Notes: generated by a model from the sequence alone, not told the origin. A DNA stretch of 64,000 bases from Shinella zoogloeoides (GCF_030733845.1 NZ_CP132311.1:747501-811500), one strand, 5' to 3'; positions 1-10,780 are shown, counted from the stretch's first letter. Made by a program: numbers and translations.

Positions 1-455
1 GAAGTGACGAAGAAGGCATCGAGCGGGAGCTGCCCCGCGTCCGCCGTGGCCGCGGCAACGCAGATGGCGCAATACGGCGAGATTGGTTACATGCGGCGCA
101 CGGATTTTGTCGTCGGCGTCCACAAGTGTGGAAAAAAATACACCTGCACGAGAATGGTTGCCGGCTACCCATGGCGTTGCTGGTGGCGCTAAGCCGCCAG
201 CCGCCGCCTGCCGCCTTCAACAATATGTCGCCGAGCCCGGACTGAGGCGCAATTTGGGTGCCGCTGTGGCAACCTATTCCCAAGATGTGGTGGATATCCC
301 GGCGCGACCGCGATAGAAATCATTGTAGCGGCTGATGAGCCGGTCCGGATTTGGCATTGCGCAAAAATGCCGCATTGCAGTGAATGGACGGGTGTTGCGG
401 CCCGAACCAAACTATGATTTTAAGCACTCAGTATAGCAGGGATTCTGCGCATCTG
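1..455. other. Gene-poor stretch upstream of coxB
   Basis: I recognise no gene here. Short open frames exist on both strands, but none has a convincing ribosome binding site, a family-like sequence or the codon pattern of the neighbouring genes. The stretch is less GC-rich than the cox genes, especially towards its right end. It presumably carries the cox promoter, but I could not pick a confident -35/-10 pair. Confidence 0.5.
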
Positions 456-456
456 T

Positions 457-470
457 TTGATCCCGATCAA
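457..470. promoter_or_regulatory. FNR/FixK-type box in front of coxB
   Basis: The sequence reads TTGAT-CCCG-ATCAA, and one further base on each side also pairs (TTTGAT/ATCAAA). This equals the classical anaerobox consensus TTGAT-N4-ATCAA bound by FNR, FixK and FnrN-type regulators. It ends 20 bases before the coxB start codon, so a bound regulator would sit in or just downstream of the promoter. Repression of the aa3 oxidase at low oxygen is one inference. Binding has not been shown. Confidence 0.6.
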
Positions 471-490
471 ACGCCTTGGGGAGATACGTT

Positions 491-1375
491 GTGAAAAACA
501 AAGCTTTTGCAGTTCTGGCCGCGATCGGCTGTCTGCTCTTTGCTTCGACCGCTTTCGCGGATCAGCCGTTCGACTGGCAGAAGGGCCTCCAGCCGGCCGC
601 CACCTCGATCATGGAAGAGATTCGCTGGTTCGAGCAGTACACACTCTGGTTCATCGTCCCGATCACGCTGTTCGTTCTCGCCCTGCTCATCGTCATCGTC
701 GTGAAGTTCCGCGAAAGCGCGAACCCGGTGCCGTCCAAGACCAGCCACAACACGGCGATCGAAGTCGTCTGGACGCTCGGTCCGGTCATCGTTCTCCTCT
801 TCCTCGCGGTTCCCTCCTTCCAGCTCCTGACCAAGCAGCTTGCGCCGACGGAAGAGCCCGAGCTGACCATCAAGGCCACCGGCTTCCAGTGGTACTGGGG
901 TTATGAATACCAGACGGGCGAGACCCCGGTTTCCTTCGACAGCCTGCTGATGCAGGACGCCGACCGCGCCGCTGCCGGCAAGGAAGACAAGTCGGTCTAT
1001 CCGCGTCTTCTTGCCGTCGACAACGAGATCGTCGTTCCGGTCGGCAAGCATGTCCGCCTCCTCGTCACCGCCGCCGACGTGATCCACGCCTTCGCCATGC
1101 CGTCCTTCGGCATCAAGATCGACGCCGTTCCGGGCCGCCTGAACGAGACCTGGTTCAAGGCAGACCGCGAAGGCCTGTTCTACGGCCAGTGTTCCGAGCT
1201 CTGCGGCAAGGACCACGCGTACATGCCGATCGCCGTGCGCGTCGTCTCGCAGGAGAAGTTCGATACCTGGCTTGCTGCCGCCGCGACCAATGTCGGCGAG
1301 GCAAACAAGGCCCTGATGGCGTCTGTCGACGGTGCGGCGAAGGCCGTAGACGTCGCCCAGAACGCCGCGCAGTAA
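491..1375 (+). CDS. coxB: Cytochrome c oxidase subunit II
   Basis: Subunit II of the aa3-type oxidase, which takes electrons from cytochrome c through the binuclear CuA centre. The protein is 294 aa with a signal peptide (about residues 1-23, ending ALA-like before DQPF), two transmembrane helices (about 45-115) and a periplasmic cupredoxin domain. That domain holds the aromatic stretch FQWYWGYEY and the CuA motif GQCSELCGKDHAYMP with the C-x3-C pair and downstream His. I chose GTG 491 because GGGAG lies 7 bases upstream and it gives a clean signal peptide; an earlier in-frame TTG at 476 lacks a site. First gene of the cox operon. Confidence 0.95.
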   Translation: MKNKAFAVLAAIGCLLFASTAFADQPFDWQKGLQPAATSIMEEIRWFEQYTLWFIVPITLFVLALLIVIVVKFRESANPVPSKTSHNTAIEVVWTLGPVIVLLFLAVPSFQLLTKQLAPTEEPELTIKATGFQWYWGYEYQTGETPVSFDSLLMQDADRAAAGKEDKSVYPRLLAVDNEIVVPVGKHVRLLVTAADVIHAFAMPSFGIKIDAVPGRLNETWFKADREGLFYGQCSELCGKDHAYMPIAVRVVSQEKFDTWLAAAATNVGEANKALMASVDGAAKAVDVAQNAAQ

Positions 1376-1382
1376 TACCTAG

Positions 1383-3062
<1,680 letters not shown>

Positions 3063-3077
3063 GATCTTGAAACGATC

Positions 3078-3101
3078 GGGGCCGCCGGCAACGGCGGCCC
3101 C
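3078..3101 (+). promoter_or_regulatory. Intercistronic hairpin between ctaD and ctaB
   Basis: A perfect 10-bp stem, GGGGCCGCCG / CGGCGGCCCC, with a GCAA tetraloop lies 15 bases after the ctaD stop. It is followed by TAAAATC and not by a run of T, so it is a weak terminator at best. It may protect the coxB-ctaD mRNA 3' end or set the ratio of subunit mRNA to assembly-factor mRNA. That role is inferred. Confidence 0.55.
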
Positions 3102-3148
3102 TAAAATCAAAGGCCGGGTGGACCGGCCGAAAGAGCGACGGAAAGAAC

Positions 3149-4090
3149 ATGGCGGTCATCGAGCATCACGAAACGGTTCCGGGCGGCGGCGAGGTCTACC
3201 TCTCCGAAGCGTCGCCGCGTGATTTCTTCGAGCTCCTGAAGCCGCGCGTCATGTCGCTCGTCGTCTTCACGGCCTTTGCCGGCCTCGTCGTCGCGCCGGG
3301 CACGATCAACCCGTTCATCGGCGCCATCGCGATCCTCTGTATCGCCGTGGGCGCCGGCGCGTCCGGTGCCCTCAACATGTGGTACGACGCCGACATCGAC
3401 GCGGTCATGACCCGCACCGCCAAGCGTCCCATTCCCTCCGGCCGCATCCGCCCGGAAGAAGCGCTCGCCTTCGGCCTGACGCTCTCCGCCTTCTCGGTCG
3501 CGATCCTTGGCCTTGCGGTCAACTGGCTGGCAGCCGGCCTGCTCGCCTTCACCATCTTCTTCTACGCCGTCATCTACACGATGTGGCTGAAGCGCTCGAC
3601 GCCGCAGAACATCGTCATCGGTGGCGCGGCCGGCGCCTTCCCGCCGATGATCGGCTGGGCCTGCGTCACCGGCGGCATCTCCATCGAGAGCGTCGTGCTC
3701 TTCCTCATCACCTTCCTGTGGACCCCGGCGCATTTCTGGGCGCTCGCGCTGTTCAAGATGCGCGACTACGACGCCGTCGGCGTGCCGATGCTGCCGAACG
3801 TCTCGGGCGAAGCCACCACCAAGGTGCAGATCCTGATCTATGCGGTGCTGACCGCCGCCATCGCCGTGGTGCCGACCTTCCTTGGCATGGCAAGCCTTGG
3901 TTACGGTCTCTTTGCCGCAGCGCTCGGCCTCGGCTTCGTGTGGTACTCTGTCGGCGTGCTGCGCATGCCGGAAGGCGACCGCGCGATGGTGCCGGCCAAG
4001 AAGCTCTTCGCCTTCTCCATCGTCTATCTGTTCGCGGTCTTCTCCGGCCTCATGCTCGATCACCTGATCGCGTCATTTGGATGGGTATAG
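3149..4090 (+). CDS. ctaB: Protoheme IX farnesyltransferase (heme O synthase)
   Basis: Adds a farnesyl group to heme b to make heme O, the precursor of the heme a used by the oxidase encoded just upstream. It is a 313-aa UbiA-family prenyltransferase with about nine membrane helices. The prenyl-diphosphate motif [19 protein letters not shown] near residues 80-97 has the N-x3-D-x3-D pattern. GGAAAG precedes ATG 3149. It lies in the cox operon after the intercistronic hairpin. Confidence 0.95.
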   Translation: MAVIEHHETVPGGGEVYLSEASPRDFFELLKPRVMSLVVFTAFAGLVVAPGTINPFIGAIAILCIAVGAGASGALNMWYDADIDAVMTRTAKRPIPSGRIRPEEALAFGLTLSAFSVAILGLAVNWLAAGLLAFTIFFYAVIYTMWLKRSTPQNIVIGGAAGAFPPMIGWACVTGGISIESVVLFLITFLWTPAHFWALALFKMRDYDAVGVPMLPNVSGEATTKVQILIYAVLTAAIAVVPTFLGMASLGYGLFAAALGLGFVWYSVGVLRMPEGDRAMVPAKKLFAFSIVYLFAVFSGLMLDHLIASFGWV

Positions 4091-4092
4091 TC

Positions 4093-4233
4093 ATGGAAAC
4101 GGTAAATCTCACGGAAAGCCAGAAGAAGTCGCGCCGCGGTCGCAACATCGCGCTCGGCATCGTCCTTCTCGGCCTCGTCGTGCTCTTCTATATCGTCACG
4201 CTGGTGAAATTCTCCGGCGGAATGGCAGGCTGA
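4093..4233 (+). CDS. CoxF-like small cytochrome oxidase assembly peptide
   Basis: A 46-aa peptide beginning [18 protein letters not shown], with a basic cytoplasmic head and one membrane helix (about residues 18-39). It starts 2 bases after the ctaB stop and ends 2 bases before ctaG, so it is translationally linked to both. Small proteins of this shape at this position in rhizobia are called CoxF; the function is inferred from the operon. An in-frame ATG at 4081 would add MGIV, but homologues as I know them begin at ME. Confidence 0.8.
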   Translation: METVNLTESQKKSRRGRNIALGIVLLGLVVLFYIVTLVKFSGGMAG

Positions 4234-4235
4234 GT

Positions 4236-4862
4236 ATGAGCGATATCAACAAGAGCGGCCCCGGGAAAAGTGGCGCCGAGAAAAGCGGAATGGGCAACGG
4301 CGTCATCGTCGCCATCTGCTGTTCCTTCGTCATCGGCATGGTCGGCATGGCCTATGCCGCCGTGCCGCTTTACGAAATGTTCTGCAAGGTGACGGGCTAC
4401 GGCGGCACGACGCAGCGCGTCGAGCAGGCCTCCGACGTCATCCTCGACCGCAAGATCAAGGTGCGCTTCGACGCCAATGTCGGCCCGGGCCTGCCCTGGT
4501 CCTTCGAGCCGGTGCAGCGCGAGGTCGAGCTGAAGATCGGCGAGACCGTGCAGATTCTCTACAAGGCGCGCAACAACGCCTCGACGCCGACGACCGGCCA
4601 GGCGACGTTCAACGTCACGCCGCAGGCCGCCGGCGCCTATTTCAACAAGGTCCAGTGCTTCTGCTTCACCGAAACCACGCTGAAGCCGGGCGAGGAACTG
4701 GAAATGCCCGTCGTCTTCTTCGTCGACCCCGCCATCGTCGAGCCGGTCGAGACGAAGGGCATCCACACGATCACGCTGTCCTACACCTTCTATCCGCATG
4801 AGGCGTCGAAGCCGGTCGCTTCGGCTGCGGACAAGACGGCGGACGACGCGAACAAGCTTTGA
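4236..4862 (+). CDS. ctaG: Cytochrome c oxidase assembly protein CtaG/Cox11
   Basis: A copper chaperone that delivers copper to the CuB site of subunit I. The 208-aa protein has a short cytoplasmic N-terminus, one membrane anchor (about 20-42, ending [13 protein letters not shown]) and a periplasmic immunoglobulin-like domain. The copper-binding motif QCFCFTE is intact. It begins 2 bases after the CoxF-like gene and is followed by coxC, the normal rhizobial order. Confidence 0.95.
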   Translation: MSDINKSGPGKSGAEKSGMGNGVIVAICCSFVIGMVGMAYAAVPLYEMFCKVTGYGGTTQRVEQASDVILDRKIKVRFDANVGPGLPWSFEPVQREVELKIGETVQILYKARNNASTPTTGQATFNVTPQAAGAYFNKVQCFCFTETTLKPGEELEMPVVFFVDPAIVEPVETKGIHTITLSYTFYPHEASKPVASAADKTADDANKL

Positions 4863-4920
4863 AAGACATGCGTTTCCGGCTATGCCGGGAATGGAACGCG
4901 ATACATTGGGGATACGTCAC

Positions 4921-5799
4921 ATGGCCGATGCGCACCAGAAGAAACACGACTACCACATCATCGACCCGAGCCCGTGGCCGTTGCTCGCCTCCATTGGCGC
5001 CTTCGTTCTGGCGTTCGGCGGTATCGGCTACATGCGCTACCTTTCGGGCGGTGCGTTCCACCTGTTCGGCGTCAACCTCGCCAATCCGTGGATATTCTTC
5101 ATCGGTCTCGTGATCACGCTCTACACCATGTACGCCTGGTGGGCGGACACGGTGAAGGAAGCCCATGAGGGCCACCATACGCGCGTCGTCTCGCTGCACC
5201 TGCGCTACGGCATGATCATGTTCATCGCCTCCGAGGTGATGTTCTTCGTCGCCTGGTTCTGGGCCTTCTTCGACGCCAGCCTGTTCCCGGGCGAGCTCAT
5301 CCAGGCCGCCCGCGTCGAGCATACCGGCGGCGTCTGGCCGCCGAAGGGCATCGAGGTTCTCGATCCCTGGCACCTGCCGCTCTACAACACCGTCATCCTG
5401 CTGCTTTCGGGCACCTGCGTGACCTGGGCGCACCACGCGCTGCTGCACAACGACCGCAAGGGCCTCGTCAACGGCCTCGCGCTGACGGTCGCCCTCGGCG
5501 TGCTGTTCTCCTTCGTGCAGGCCTACGAATACGCCCACGCTCCGTTCGCCTTCAAGGACTCGATCTACGGCGCGACCTTCTTCATGGCGACCGGTTTCCA
5601 CGGCTTCCACGTCCTGGTCGGCACGATCTTCCTGATCGTCTGCCTCGTGCGCGCCATGCGCGGCGACTTCACGCCGAAGCAGCATTTCGGCTTCGAGGCC
5701 GCCGCCTGGTACTGGCACTTCGTCGACGTCGTCTGGCTGTTCCTGTTCTTCTCCATCTACATCTGGGGTGGCTGGGGCGCGCCGATCTCGCACGGCTGA
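4921..5799 (+). CDS. coxC: Cytochrome c oxidase subunit III
   Basis: Subunit III of the aa3 oxidase: 292 aa, seven membrane helices, needed for stable proton uptake and assembly. Typical segments are TMYAWWADTVKEAHEGHHT, SEVMFFVAWFWAFF and AAWYWHFVDVVWLFLF. I start at ATG 4921 (MADAHQKKHDYH) because a GGGG stretch lies about 10 bases upstream and the sequence from there matches the family's N-terminus. It is the last gene of the operon and is followed by a terminator. Confidence 0.96.
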   Translation: MADAHQKKHDYHIIDPSPWPLLASIGAFVLAFGGIGYMRYLSGGAFHLFGVNLANPWIFFIGLVITLYTMYAWWADTVKEAHEGHHTRVVSLHLRYGMIMFIASEVMFFVAWFWAFFDASLFPGELIQAARVEHTGGVWPPKGIEVLDPWHLPLYNTVILLLSGTCVTWAHHALLHNDRKGLVNGLALTVALGVLFSFVQAYEYAHAPFAFKDSIYGATFFMATGFHGFHVLVGTIFLIVCLVRAMRGDFTPKQHFGFEAAAWYWHFVDVVWLFLFFSIYIWGGWGAPISHG

Positions 5800-5821
5800 G
5801 CCGGCGATAGACGACTTTCGA

Positions 5822-5850
5822 ACGGCCGCAGCGATGCGGCCGTTTTTCTT
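5822..5850 (+). terminator. Rho-independent terminator of the cox operon
   Basis: A 9-bp perfect stem, ACGGCCGCA / TGCGGCCGT, with loop GCGA is followed by TTTTTCTT. It lies 22 bases after coxC and closes the coxB-to-coxC transcription unit. Confidence 0.9.
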
Positions 5851-5913
5851 ATGGAATAAATAAACCTCCACCTACGGTGGAGGACTGGACTGGTTCTACA
5901 TTGTCGTTGAGAG

Positions 5914-5960
5914 ACCTCCGCGCTTGGACCGCTAGATTGGCCGAGACATAGAACGGAGGT
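5914..5960 (+). promoter_or_regulatory. RBS-sequestering pairing in the IS200 leader
   Basis: ACCTCCG at 5914-5920 is exactly complementary to CGGAGGT at 5954-5960, which contains the tnpA ribosome binding site. Pairing would hide that site and keep transposase translation low, as is known for IS200. Confidence 0.6.
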
Positions 5961-5963
5961 TTT

Positions 5964-6398
5964 ATGGACGAACGATCGCAATCACACGCGACGTGGGACT
6001 GCAAATATCATGTGGTCTTCGCGAGTAAGTACCGAACGAAGCGCCTTTACGGGGACGTAAGGCGTGAGTTGGGTGATCTGCTGCATAATCTTGCTCGACA
6101 AAAGGGATGCGAGATCAGGGAAGGGCACTTGATGCCCGACCATGTGCACATGCTGATATCGATCCCGCCGAAATACTCGGTGTCTTCGATTGTCGGCTTT
6201 TTGAAAGGCAAGACGGCCCTTTACGTGGCCAACAAATATGCCCGCAAGCGGCGCTACAAGGGCTATCACTTTTGGGCGCGTGGGTACTTCGTCTCTACGG
6301 CTGGCTATGATGAGCAGGTCGTCAGACGTTATATCCGTAATCAGGAAAAGGCCGACAAAGCTTCCGACTTTGCCGACCTCTTTAACCGTAGCTACTAA
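5964..6398 (+). CDS. tnpA: IS200-type Y1 transposase TnpA
   Basis: A single-strand transposase of the HUH/Y1 class, 144 aa and full length for IS200. The metal-binding His-x-His is seen in DHVHMLIS (about residues 57-64). The catalytic Tyr is in VVRRYIRNQE near residue 119. It starts with ATG after CGGAGG. Codon use is more AT-rich than the flanking cox genes, which fits acquired DNA. Both catalytic motifs are present, so the element may be active. Confidence 0.93.
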   Translation: MDERSQSHATWDCKYHVVFASKYRTKRLYGDVRRELGDLLHNLARQKGCEIREGHLMPDHVHMLISIPPKYSVSSIVGFLKGKTALYVANKYARKRRYKGYHFWARGYFVSTAGYDEQVVRRYIRNQEKADKASDFADLFNRSY

Positions 6399-6593
6399 CA
6401 CATAGCAAAACCGCTTCTAGCGGTTCAAGCGCAGCGTTTCAAACCTCCACCTCTGGTGGAGGTCATGACTTGCGGTGCATTGTCGCGGCCTTTCGGTTGG
6501 ACGGGCGGCGAGCGGGCGATGTATAGCTGGCAGGCAGGTGAGGGGGCTTCGCGCGCTCGCTTGTGACAGCAAGGACAGAACGGAACGATCGCC

Positions 6594-6977
6594 ATGGACG
6601 ACGACAAGGCCCTCTACCCGCCCATCGAACCCATCAGCGCCGGCGCGCGCGGCTGCTGCCCGCGCTGCGGACAGGGCAGGCTGTTCGACGGGCTCCTGAA
6701 GGTGAAGCCGGCCTGCACGAATTGCGGGCTCGACTATTCCTTCGCCGATTCGGGGGACGGCCCGGTCGTCTTCGTGCTGCTGATCGTCGGCTTCATCGTC
6801 GTCGGCGCGGCGCTGTGGATGGAGGTGAACGTCAACCCGCCGCTCTGGGTGCATTTCGTGCTCTGGATCCCGCTGGTGATCGTGCTCGGCCTGGGCCTCA
6901 CGCGCATCCTCAAGGGCATGCTGATCACGCTGCAGTACCGCAACAATGCGCGTCCGGGCGAGATCGACCATGGCTGA
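6594..6977 (+). CDS. DUF983 family membrane protein
   Basis: A 127-aa protein with an N-terminal zinc-ribbon-like pair, CCPRCGQGR and CTNCGLDY (about residues 20-44). Two membrane helices follow (about 56-77 and 83-103). DUF983 genes accompany cox assembly genes in many alphaproteobacteria, but no biochemical function is established. The last bases overlap the SURF1 start, so the two are coupled. Confidence 0.88.
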   Translation: MDDDKALYPPIEPISAGARGCCPRCGQGRLFDGLLKVKPACTNCGLDYSFADSGDGPVVFVLLIVGFIVVGAALWMEVNVNPPLWVHFVLWIPLVIVLGLGLTRILKGMLITLQYRNNARPGEIDHG

Positions 6978-7734
6978 GGTGCCGGCGAACCACAGGCCGC
7001 GCATCGGCAGGGGCAAGGTCGTCCTGACCACGCTCGCCTTCTTCGTGGCGCTTGCCATCCTGCTTTCGCTCGGCACCTGGCAGGTGCAGCGCCTCCACTG
7101 GAAGGAGCAGCTTCTCGCCGACATGAGCGAACGCCGCATCGCCCCGCCCGCCGGCCTCGCAGAGATCGAGGCGATGGCGGCGAAGGGCGCGGATATCGAA
7201 TACCGGCCCGTCACCGTTTCGGGCGTCTTCGCCAACAACAGGGAGCGTCACTTCTTCGCCACCTGGCGCGGCCAGACCGGCTATCATGTCTATACGCCGC
7301 TCCGGCTTGCCGACGGCCGCTTCCTCTTCGTCAATCGCGGCTTCGTGCCCTTCGAGGCGAAGGAGCCGGAAATGCGCAAGCAGGGCCAGCTCACCGGCGA
7401 GCAGACCGTGACGGGCCTCGCCCGCGCCCGCCTTGCCGAAAAGCCGTCCTCCATCGTGCCGGACAACGACCTTTCCAAGAACATCTTCTACTGGAAGGAC
7501 CTCGATGCGATGGCGTCGAGCACCGGTATCCCGGCCGAGAAGCTGGTGCCCTTCTTCGTCGATGCGGGCGATGCGCCCAACCCCAAGGGTCTGCCGATCG
7601 GCGCCGTCACTCAGTTCGACCTGCCGAACAACCATTTGCAATATGCCGTCACCTGGTACGGCCTCGCCGCCGCGCTGGTGGGCGTCGCCCTCTATGCGCT
7701 GTTCCGGCGAAAAGGCGGTCGCCCGGCGCCCTGA
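6970..7734 (+). CDS. SURF1 family oxidase assembly protein
   Basis: Helps insert heme a into cytochrome oxidase. The 254-aa protein has the SURF1 layout: one helix near the N-terminus (about 16-36, ending LGTWQVQRLHWK), a large periplasmic domain containing FVNRGFVP, and a C-terminal helix after YAVTWYGLA. ATG 6970 overlaps the DUF983 gene by 8 bases. Together with the upstream cox operon this completes the aa3 assembly set, interrupted only by the IS200 element. Confidence 0.92.
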   Translation: MAEVPANHRPRIGRGKVVLTTLAFFVALAILLSLGTWQVQRLHWKEQLLADMSERRIAPPAGLAEIEAMAAKGADIEYRPVTVSGVFANNRERHFFATWRGQTGYHVYTPLRLADGRFLFVNRGFVPFEAKEPEMRKQGQLTGEQTVTGLARARLAEKPSSIVPDNDLSKNIFYWKDLDAMASSTGIPAEKLVPFFVDAGDAPNPKGLPIGAVTQFDLPNNHLQYAVTWYGLAAALVGVALYALFRRKGGRPAP

Positions 7735-7772
7735 AATGCCGTAGGAAAGGCGAGGGCAACAGGGGAAAGACC

Positions 7773-8138
7773 ATGCACGCGCTCGCCACCATACTCGTCG
7801 CGCTCATCGCGCTCGAACATGTCTATATCCTCGTCCTCGAAATGTTTCTCTGGACCACCCCGAGGGGCCTCCGGGCCTTCGGCATGAAGCCCGCCGACGC
7901 GGAGGCGACGAAGGTGCTCGCCGCCAATCAGGGGCTCTACAACGGCTTCCTCGCCGCCGGCCTCTTCTGGTCGCTGGTCCATCCCGAGCCGGCCTTCGCC
8001 TTCCAGATCAAATTGTTTTTTCTTGGCGCGGTCGTGGTCGCCGGCCTATATGGGGGCGCGACGGCCTCGCGGAAGATTTTCGTCATCCAGGCGCTTCCCG
8101 CGGCCATCGCCCTTGTTGCCGTCCTCATTGCCGGATAA
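7773..8138 (+). CDS. DUF1304 family membrane protein
   Basis: A 121-aa protein with four predicted membrane helices and the family pattern of an early HVYILVLEMFLW and a middle NQGLYNGFLAAGL. It matches DUF1304 in size and topology. The molecular role is unknown. It lies 38 bases after the SURF1 gene and 3 bases before ispH, so it is probably co-transcribed with ispH. Confidence 0.88.
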   Translation: MHALATILVALIALEHVYILVLEMFLWTTPRGLRAFGMKPADAEATKVLAANQGLYNGFLAAGLFWSLVHPEPAFAFQIKLFFLGAVVVAGLYGGATASRKIFVIQALPAAIALVAVLIAG

Positions 8139-8141
8139 TCG

Positions 8142-9149
8142 ATGCGCATGATTGAGAACCGACCGGACTTGACCATCAGGCTTTGCGGCCCGCGCGGCTT
8201 CTGCGCCGGGGTCGACCGCGCCATCCAGATCGTCGTCTTGGCGCTGAAGGCCTACGGCGCGCCGGTCTATGTCCGCCATGAGATCGTGCACAACCGCTAT
8301 GTGGTGGAGGGCCTGGAAGCCAAGGGCGCGATCTTCGTCGAGGAGCTCGACGAGATTCCGGAAGAGCACCGCCAGCAGCCCGTCGTGTTCTCCGCGCATG
8401 GCGTGCCGAAATCGGTGCCCGCCGATGCGGAGAGCCGCAACCTCTTCTATCTCGACGCGACATGCCCGCTCGTCTCGAAGGTCCACAAGCAGGCGATGCG
8501 CCACCAGCGCCTCGGCCGCCATGTCGTCTTGATCGGCCATGCCGGCCATCCGGAGGTGATCGGCACGATGGGGCAATTGCCGGAAGGCTCCGTCTCGCTG
8601 GTCGAGACCGTCGAGGACGCGGAGACCTATGTGCCGCCGGATCCGGACAATCTCGGCTTCGTCACCCAGACGACGCTTTCGGTCGACGACACGGCCGGCG
8701 TCATCAAGCGCCTGCACGAGCGCTTCCCGAACCTCACGGCGCCGGCCGCCGATTCGATCTGCTACGCCACCACCAACCGGCAGGAGGCCGTCAAGCAGGC
8801 CGCCCCCGGCTGCGACCTCTTCCTCATCGTCGGCGCGCCGAACTCTTCCAATTCCAAGCGCCTCGTCGAGGTGGCGCTGCGGGCGGGGGCGACAAAGTCC
8901 GTGCTCGTGCAGCGCGCCGCCGAGATCGACTGGGAGACTATCGGCGACATCCGCACCGTTGGCCTCTCGGCCGGCGCTTCCGCGCCCGAGGTCATCGTCA
9001 ACGAGATCATCGAGGCGTTTCGCACCCGCTACAATGCGGTGGTGGAGCTTGCCGACACGGTCGAGGAGAACGAGCACTTCCTCGTCAACCGCGAACTGCG
9101 CAGCATCGAGCTCACCGCTGCCGACATGGCCTTCGTGAATGGAGAATAG
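8142..9149 (+). CDS. ispH: 4-hydroxy-3-methylbut-2-enyl diphosphate reductase
   Basis: The last enzyme of the MEP isoprenoid pathway, reducing HMBPP to IPP and DMAPP with a [4Fe-4S] cluster. At 335 aa it has normal length. The three cluster cysteines are visible in [25 protein letters not shown] and [11 protein letters not shown]. The substrate motifs VFSAHGVP and IGHAGHPEV are intact. ATG 8142 and ATG 8148 are both possible starts. Confidence 0.95.
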   Translation: MRMIENRPDLTIRLCGPRGFCAGVDRAIQIVVLALKAYGAPVYVRHEIVHNRYVVEGLEAKGAIFVEELDEIPEEHRQQPVVFSAHGVPKSVPADAESRNLFYLDATCPLVSKVHKQAMRHQRLGRHVVLIGHAGHPEVIGTMGQLPEGSVSLVETVEDAETYVPPDPDNLGFVTQTTLSVDDTAGVIKRLHERFPNLTAPAADSICYATTNRQEAVKQAAPGCDLFLIVGAPNSSNSKRLVEVALRAGATKSVLVQRAAEIDWETIGDIRTVGLSAGASAPEVIVNEIIEAFRTRYNAVVELADTVEENEHFLVNRELRSIELTAADMAFVNGE

Positions 9150-9175
9150 GGTAGGGATGGCGTTCGCCGCGGCTC

Positions 9176-9330
9176 ACCCCCCTCTGGCCTGCCGGCCATC
9201 TCCCCCTCAAGGGGGGAGATCGGCAAGAGGCGGAAACCTTGCTCGAAGCGCACCGCCGAAGATGGGCGAAGCAGCTCTCCATCCGATCTCCCCCCTTGAG
9301 GGGGAGATGGCCGGCAGGCCAGAGGGGGGT
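9176..9330. repeat. RIME-type palindromic intergenic element, copy A1
   Basis: A perfect 45-bp inverted repeat: the left arm 9176-9220 begins ACCCCCCTCTGGCCTGCCGG and the right arm 9286-9330 is its exact complement, separated by 65 bp. Each arm contains its own small hairpin (CTCCCCCTCAAGGGGGGAG-like). It lies between ispH and thrB. Size, shape and sequence fit the Rhizobium intergenic mosaic elements. Confidence 0.88.
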
Positions 9331-9377
9331 ATTCCCACCCGACCACCGATCCGATCCATGCAAGCCTGAGACCCGCC

Positions 9378-10343
9378 GTGGCCGTCTATACCGATATCAC
9401 CGAAGACGATCTCTCCCGTTTCCTCACCGCCTATGACGCGGGCACGCTGCTGTCCTACAAGGGCATCGCCGAGGGCGTGGAGAATTCCAACTTCCTGCTC
9501 CACACCACGAAGGGCGCCTTCATCCTGACGCTCTACGAAAAGCGCGTCGAGCGGAACGACCTGCCGTTCTTCCTCGGCCTCATGCATCATCTGGCGGAGC
9601 GGGGCCTTTCCTGCCCGCTGCCCCTGCCGCGCAACGACGGCGCGCTGCTCGGCGAGCTCTCCGGCCGCCCGGCCGCGATGATCTCCTTCCTCGAAGGCAT
9701 GTGGCTGAGGAAGCCTGCGCCAAAACATTGCCGCGAGGTCGGCCGCGCGCTGGCGCAGATGCATCTTGCCGGCGAGGGGTTCGAGATCACCCGAAAGAAT
9801 GCGCTTTCGGTCGACGGCTGGCGGCCGCTGTGGGAGAAATCCGCCGCGCGCGCCGACGAGGTGGAAACGGGCCTTCAGGACGAGATCGCCGGCGAACTCG
9901 CCTTCCTCGAGTCCAACTGGCCGAAGGACCTGCCGGCCGGCGTCATCCATGCCGATCTCTTCCCGGACAACGTCTTCTTCATCGGCGACGACCTCTCCGG
10001 CCTCATCGACTTCTATTTCGCCTGCAACGACCTCTTGGCCTATGACGTCGTCACCTGCCTCAATGCCTGGTGCTTCGAGAAGGACGGCGCGTTCAACTTG
10101 ACCAAGGGCATGGCGATGCTGGCCGGCTACGAGAGCGTGCGACCGCTTTCCGCCGAGGAGGCTGCCGCGCTGCCGCTCCTGTCGCGCGGCTCGGCGCTGC
10201 GCTTCTTCCTGACGCGGCTCTACGACTGGCTGATGACGCCGCCCGGCGCGCTGGTCGTCAAGAAGGACCCGCTCGAATATCTGCGCAAGCTGCGCTTCCA
10301 CCGCCAGGTCCAGAGCCCCGCGGAATACGGTCTTTCCCGATGA
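9378..10343 (+). CDS. thrB: Homoserine kinase (type II)
   Basis: Phosphorylates homoserine in threonine biosynthesis; thrC lies 10 kb away in this window. It is a 321-aa protein of the aminoglycoside-phosphotransferase fold and not the GHMP type. The catalytic loop [11 protein letters not shown] and the metal motif [10 protein letters not shown] (about residues 191-218) are present. The start is GTG 9378 ([12 protein letters not shown]). The stop overlaps the rnhA ATG in an ATGA arrangement. Confidence 0.94.
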   Translation: MAVYTDITEDDLSRFLTAYDAGTLLSYKGIAEGVENSNFLLHTTKGAFILTLYEKRVERNDLPFFLGLMHHLAERGLSCPLPLPRNDGALLGELSGRPAAMISFLEGMWLRKPAPKHCREVGRALAQMHLAGEGFEITRKNALSVDGWRPLWEKSAARADEVETGLQDEIAGELAFLESNWPKDLPAGVIHADLFPDNVFFIGDDLSGLIDFYFACNDLLAYDVVTCLNAWCFEKDGAFNLTKGMAMLAGYESVRPLSAEEAAALPLLSRGSALRFFLTRLYDWLMTPPGALVVKKDPLEYLRKLRFHRQVQSPAEYGLSR

Positions 10344-10780
10344 AGCATGTCGATATCTTCACGGACGGCGCCTGCTCGGGCAATCCGGGCCCCGGCGGCT
10401 GGGGCGCGGTGCTGCGTTATGGAGAGGTCGAGAAGGACATGTGCGGCGGCGAGGCGCTGACGACCAACAACCGCATGGAGCTCTCCGCCGCCGTCGCCGC
10501 GCTCGGCGCGTTGAAGACGCCCTGCGAGGTCGATCTCTACACGGATTCGAAATACGTCATGGACGGCATTTCCAAGTGGATCTTCGGCTGGAAGAAGAAC
10601 GGCTGGAAGACCGCCGACAAGAAGCCGGTGAAGAACGGCGATCTCTGGCAGGCGCTCGACGAGGCGCGGCTGCGCCACAAGGTCGAATGGCACTGGGTAA
10701 AGGGCCACGCCGGCCACCCGGAAAACGAACGCGCCGACGAACTGGCGCGAAAGGGCATGTCGCCGTTCAAGCGGGGGTGA
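10340..10780 (+). CDS. rnhA: Ribonuclease HI
   Basis: Degrades the RNA strand of RNA-DNA hybrids. It is 146 aa. The four catalytic carboxylates are seen in [12 protein letters not shown] (Asp), NNRMELSA (Glu), LYTDSKYV (Asp) and NERADELA (Asp), along with the basic region [15 protein letters not shown] and HWVKGHAGH. It is translationally coupled to thrB by ATGA. Confidence 0.97.
   Translation: MKHVDIFTDGACSGNPGPGGWGAVLRYGEVEKDMCGGEALTTNNRMELSAAVAALGALKTPCEVDLYTDSKYVMDGISKWIFGWKKNGWKTADKKPVKNGDLWQALDEARLRHKVEWHWVKGHAGHPENERADELARKGMSPFKRG

Larger units (their letters stand above)
5865..6462 (+). mobile_element. IS200-type insertion sequence (IS200/IS605 family)
   Basis: A compact element with a single Y1 transposase gene. 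Its ends carry matched subterminal hairpins: CCTCCACC-TAC-GGTGGAGG at 5865-5883 and CCTCCACC-TCT-GGTGGAGG at 6444-6462. No tnpB is present. It sits between coxC and the DUF983 gene, just after the cox terminator, so it does not break a gene. Exact cleavage points lie a few bases outside the hairpins and cannot be fixed without an empty-site comparison. An inner 7-bp hairpin at 6409-6425 follows the transposase stop. Confidence 0.85.

Noticed and set aside
4..192. A 62-codon frame at the left edge
   Set aside because: No ribosome binding site, no family resemblance, and odd composition.
9176..9330. A small insertion sequence or MITE with target duplication
   Set aside because: No flanking target duplication is visible, and the same palindromic class recurs between many genes, which fits RIMEs better.
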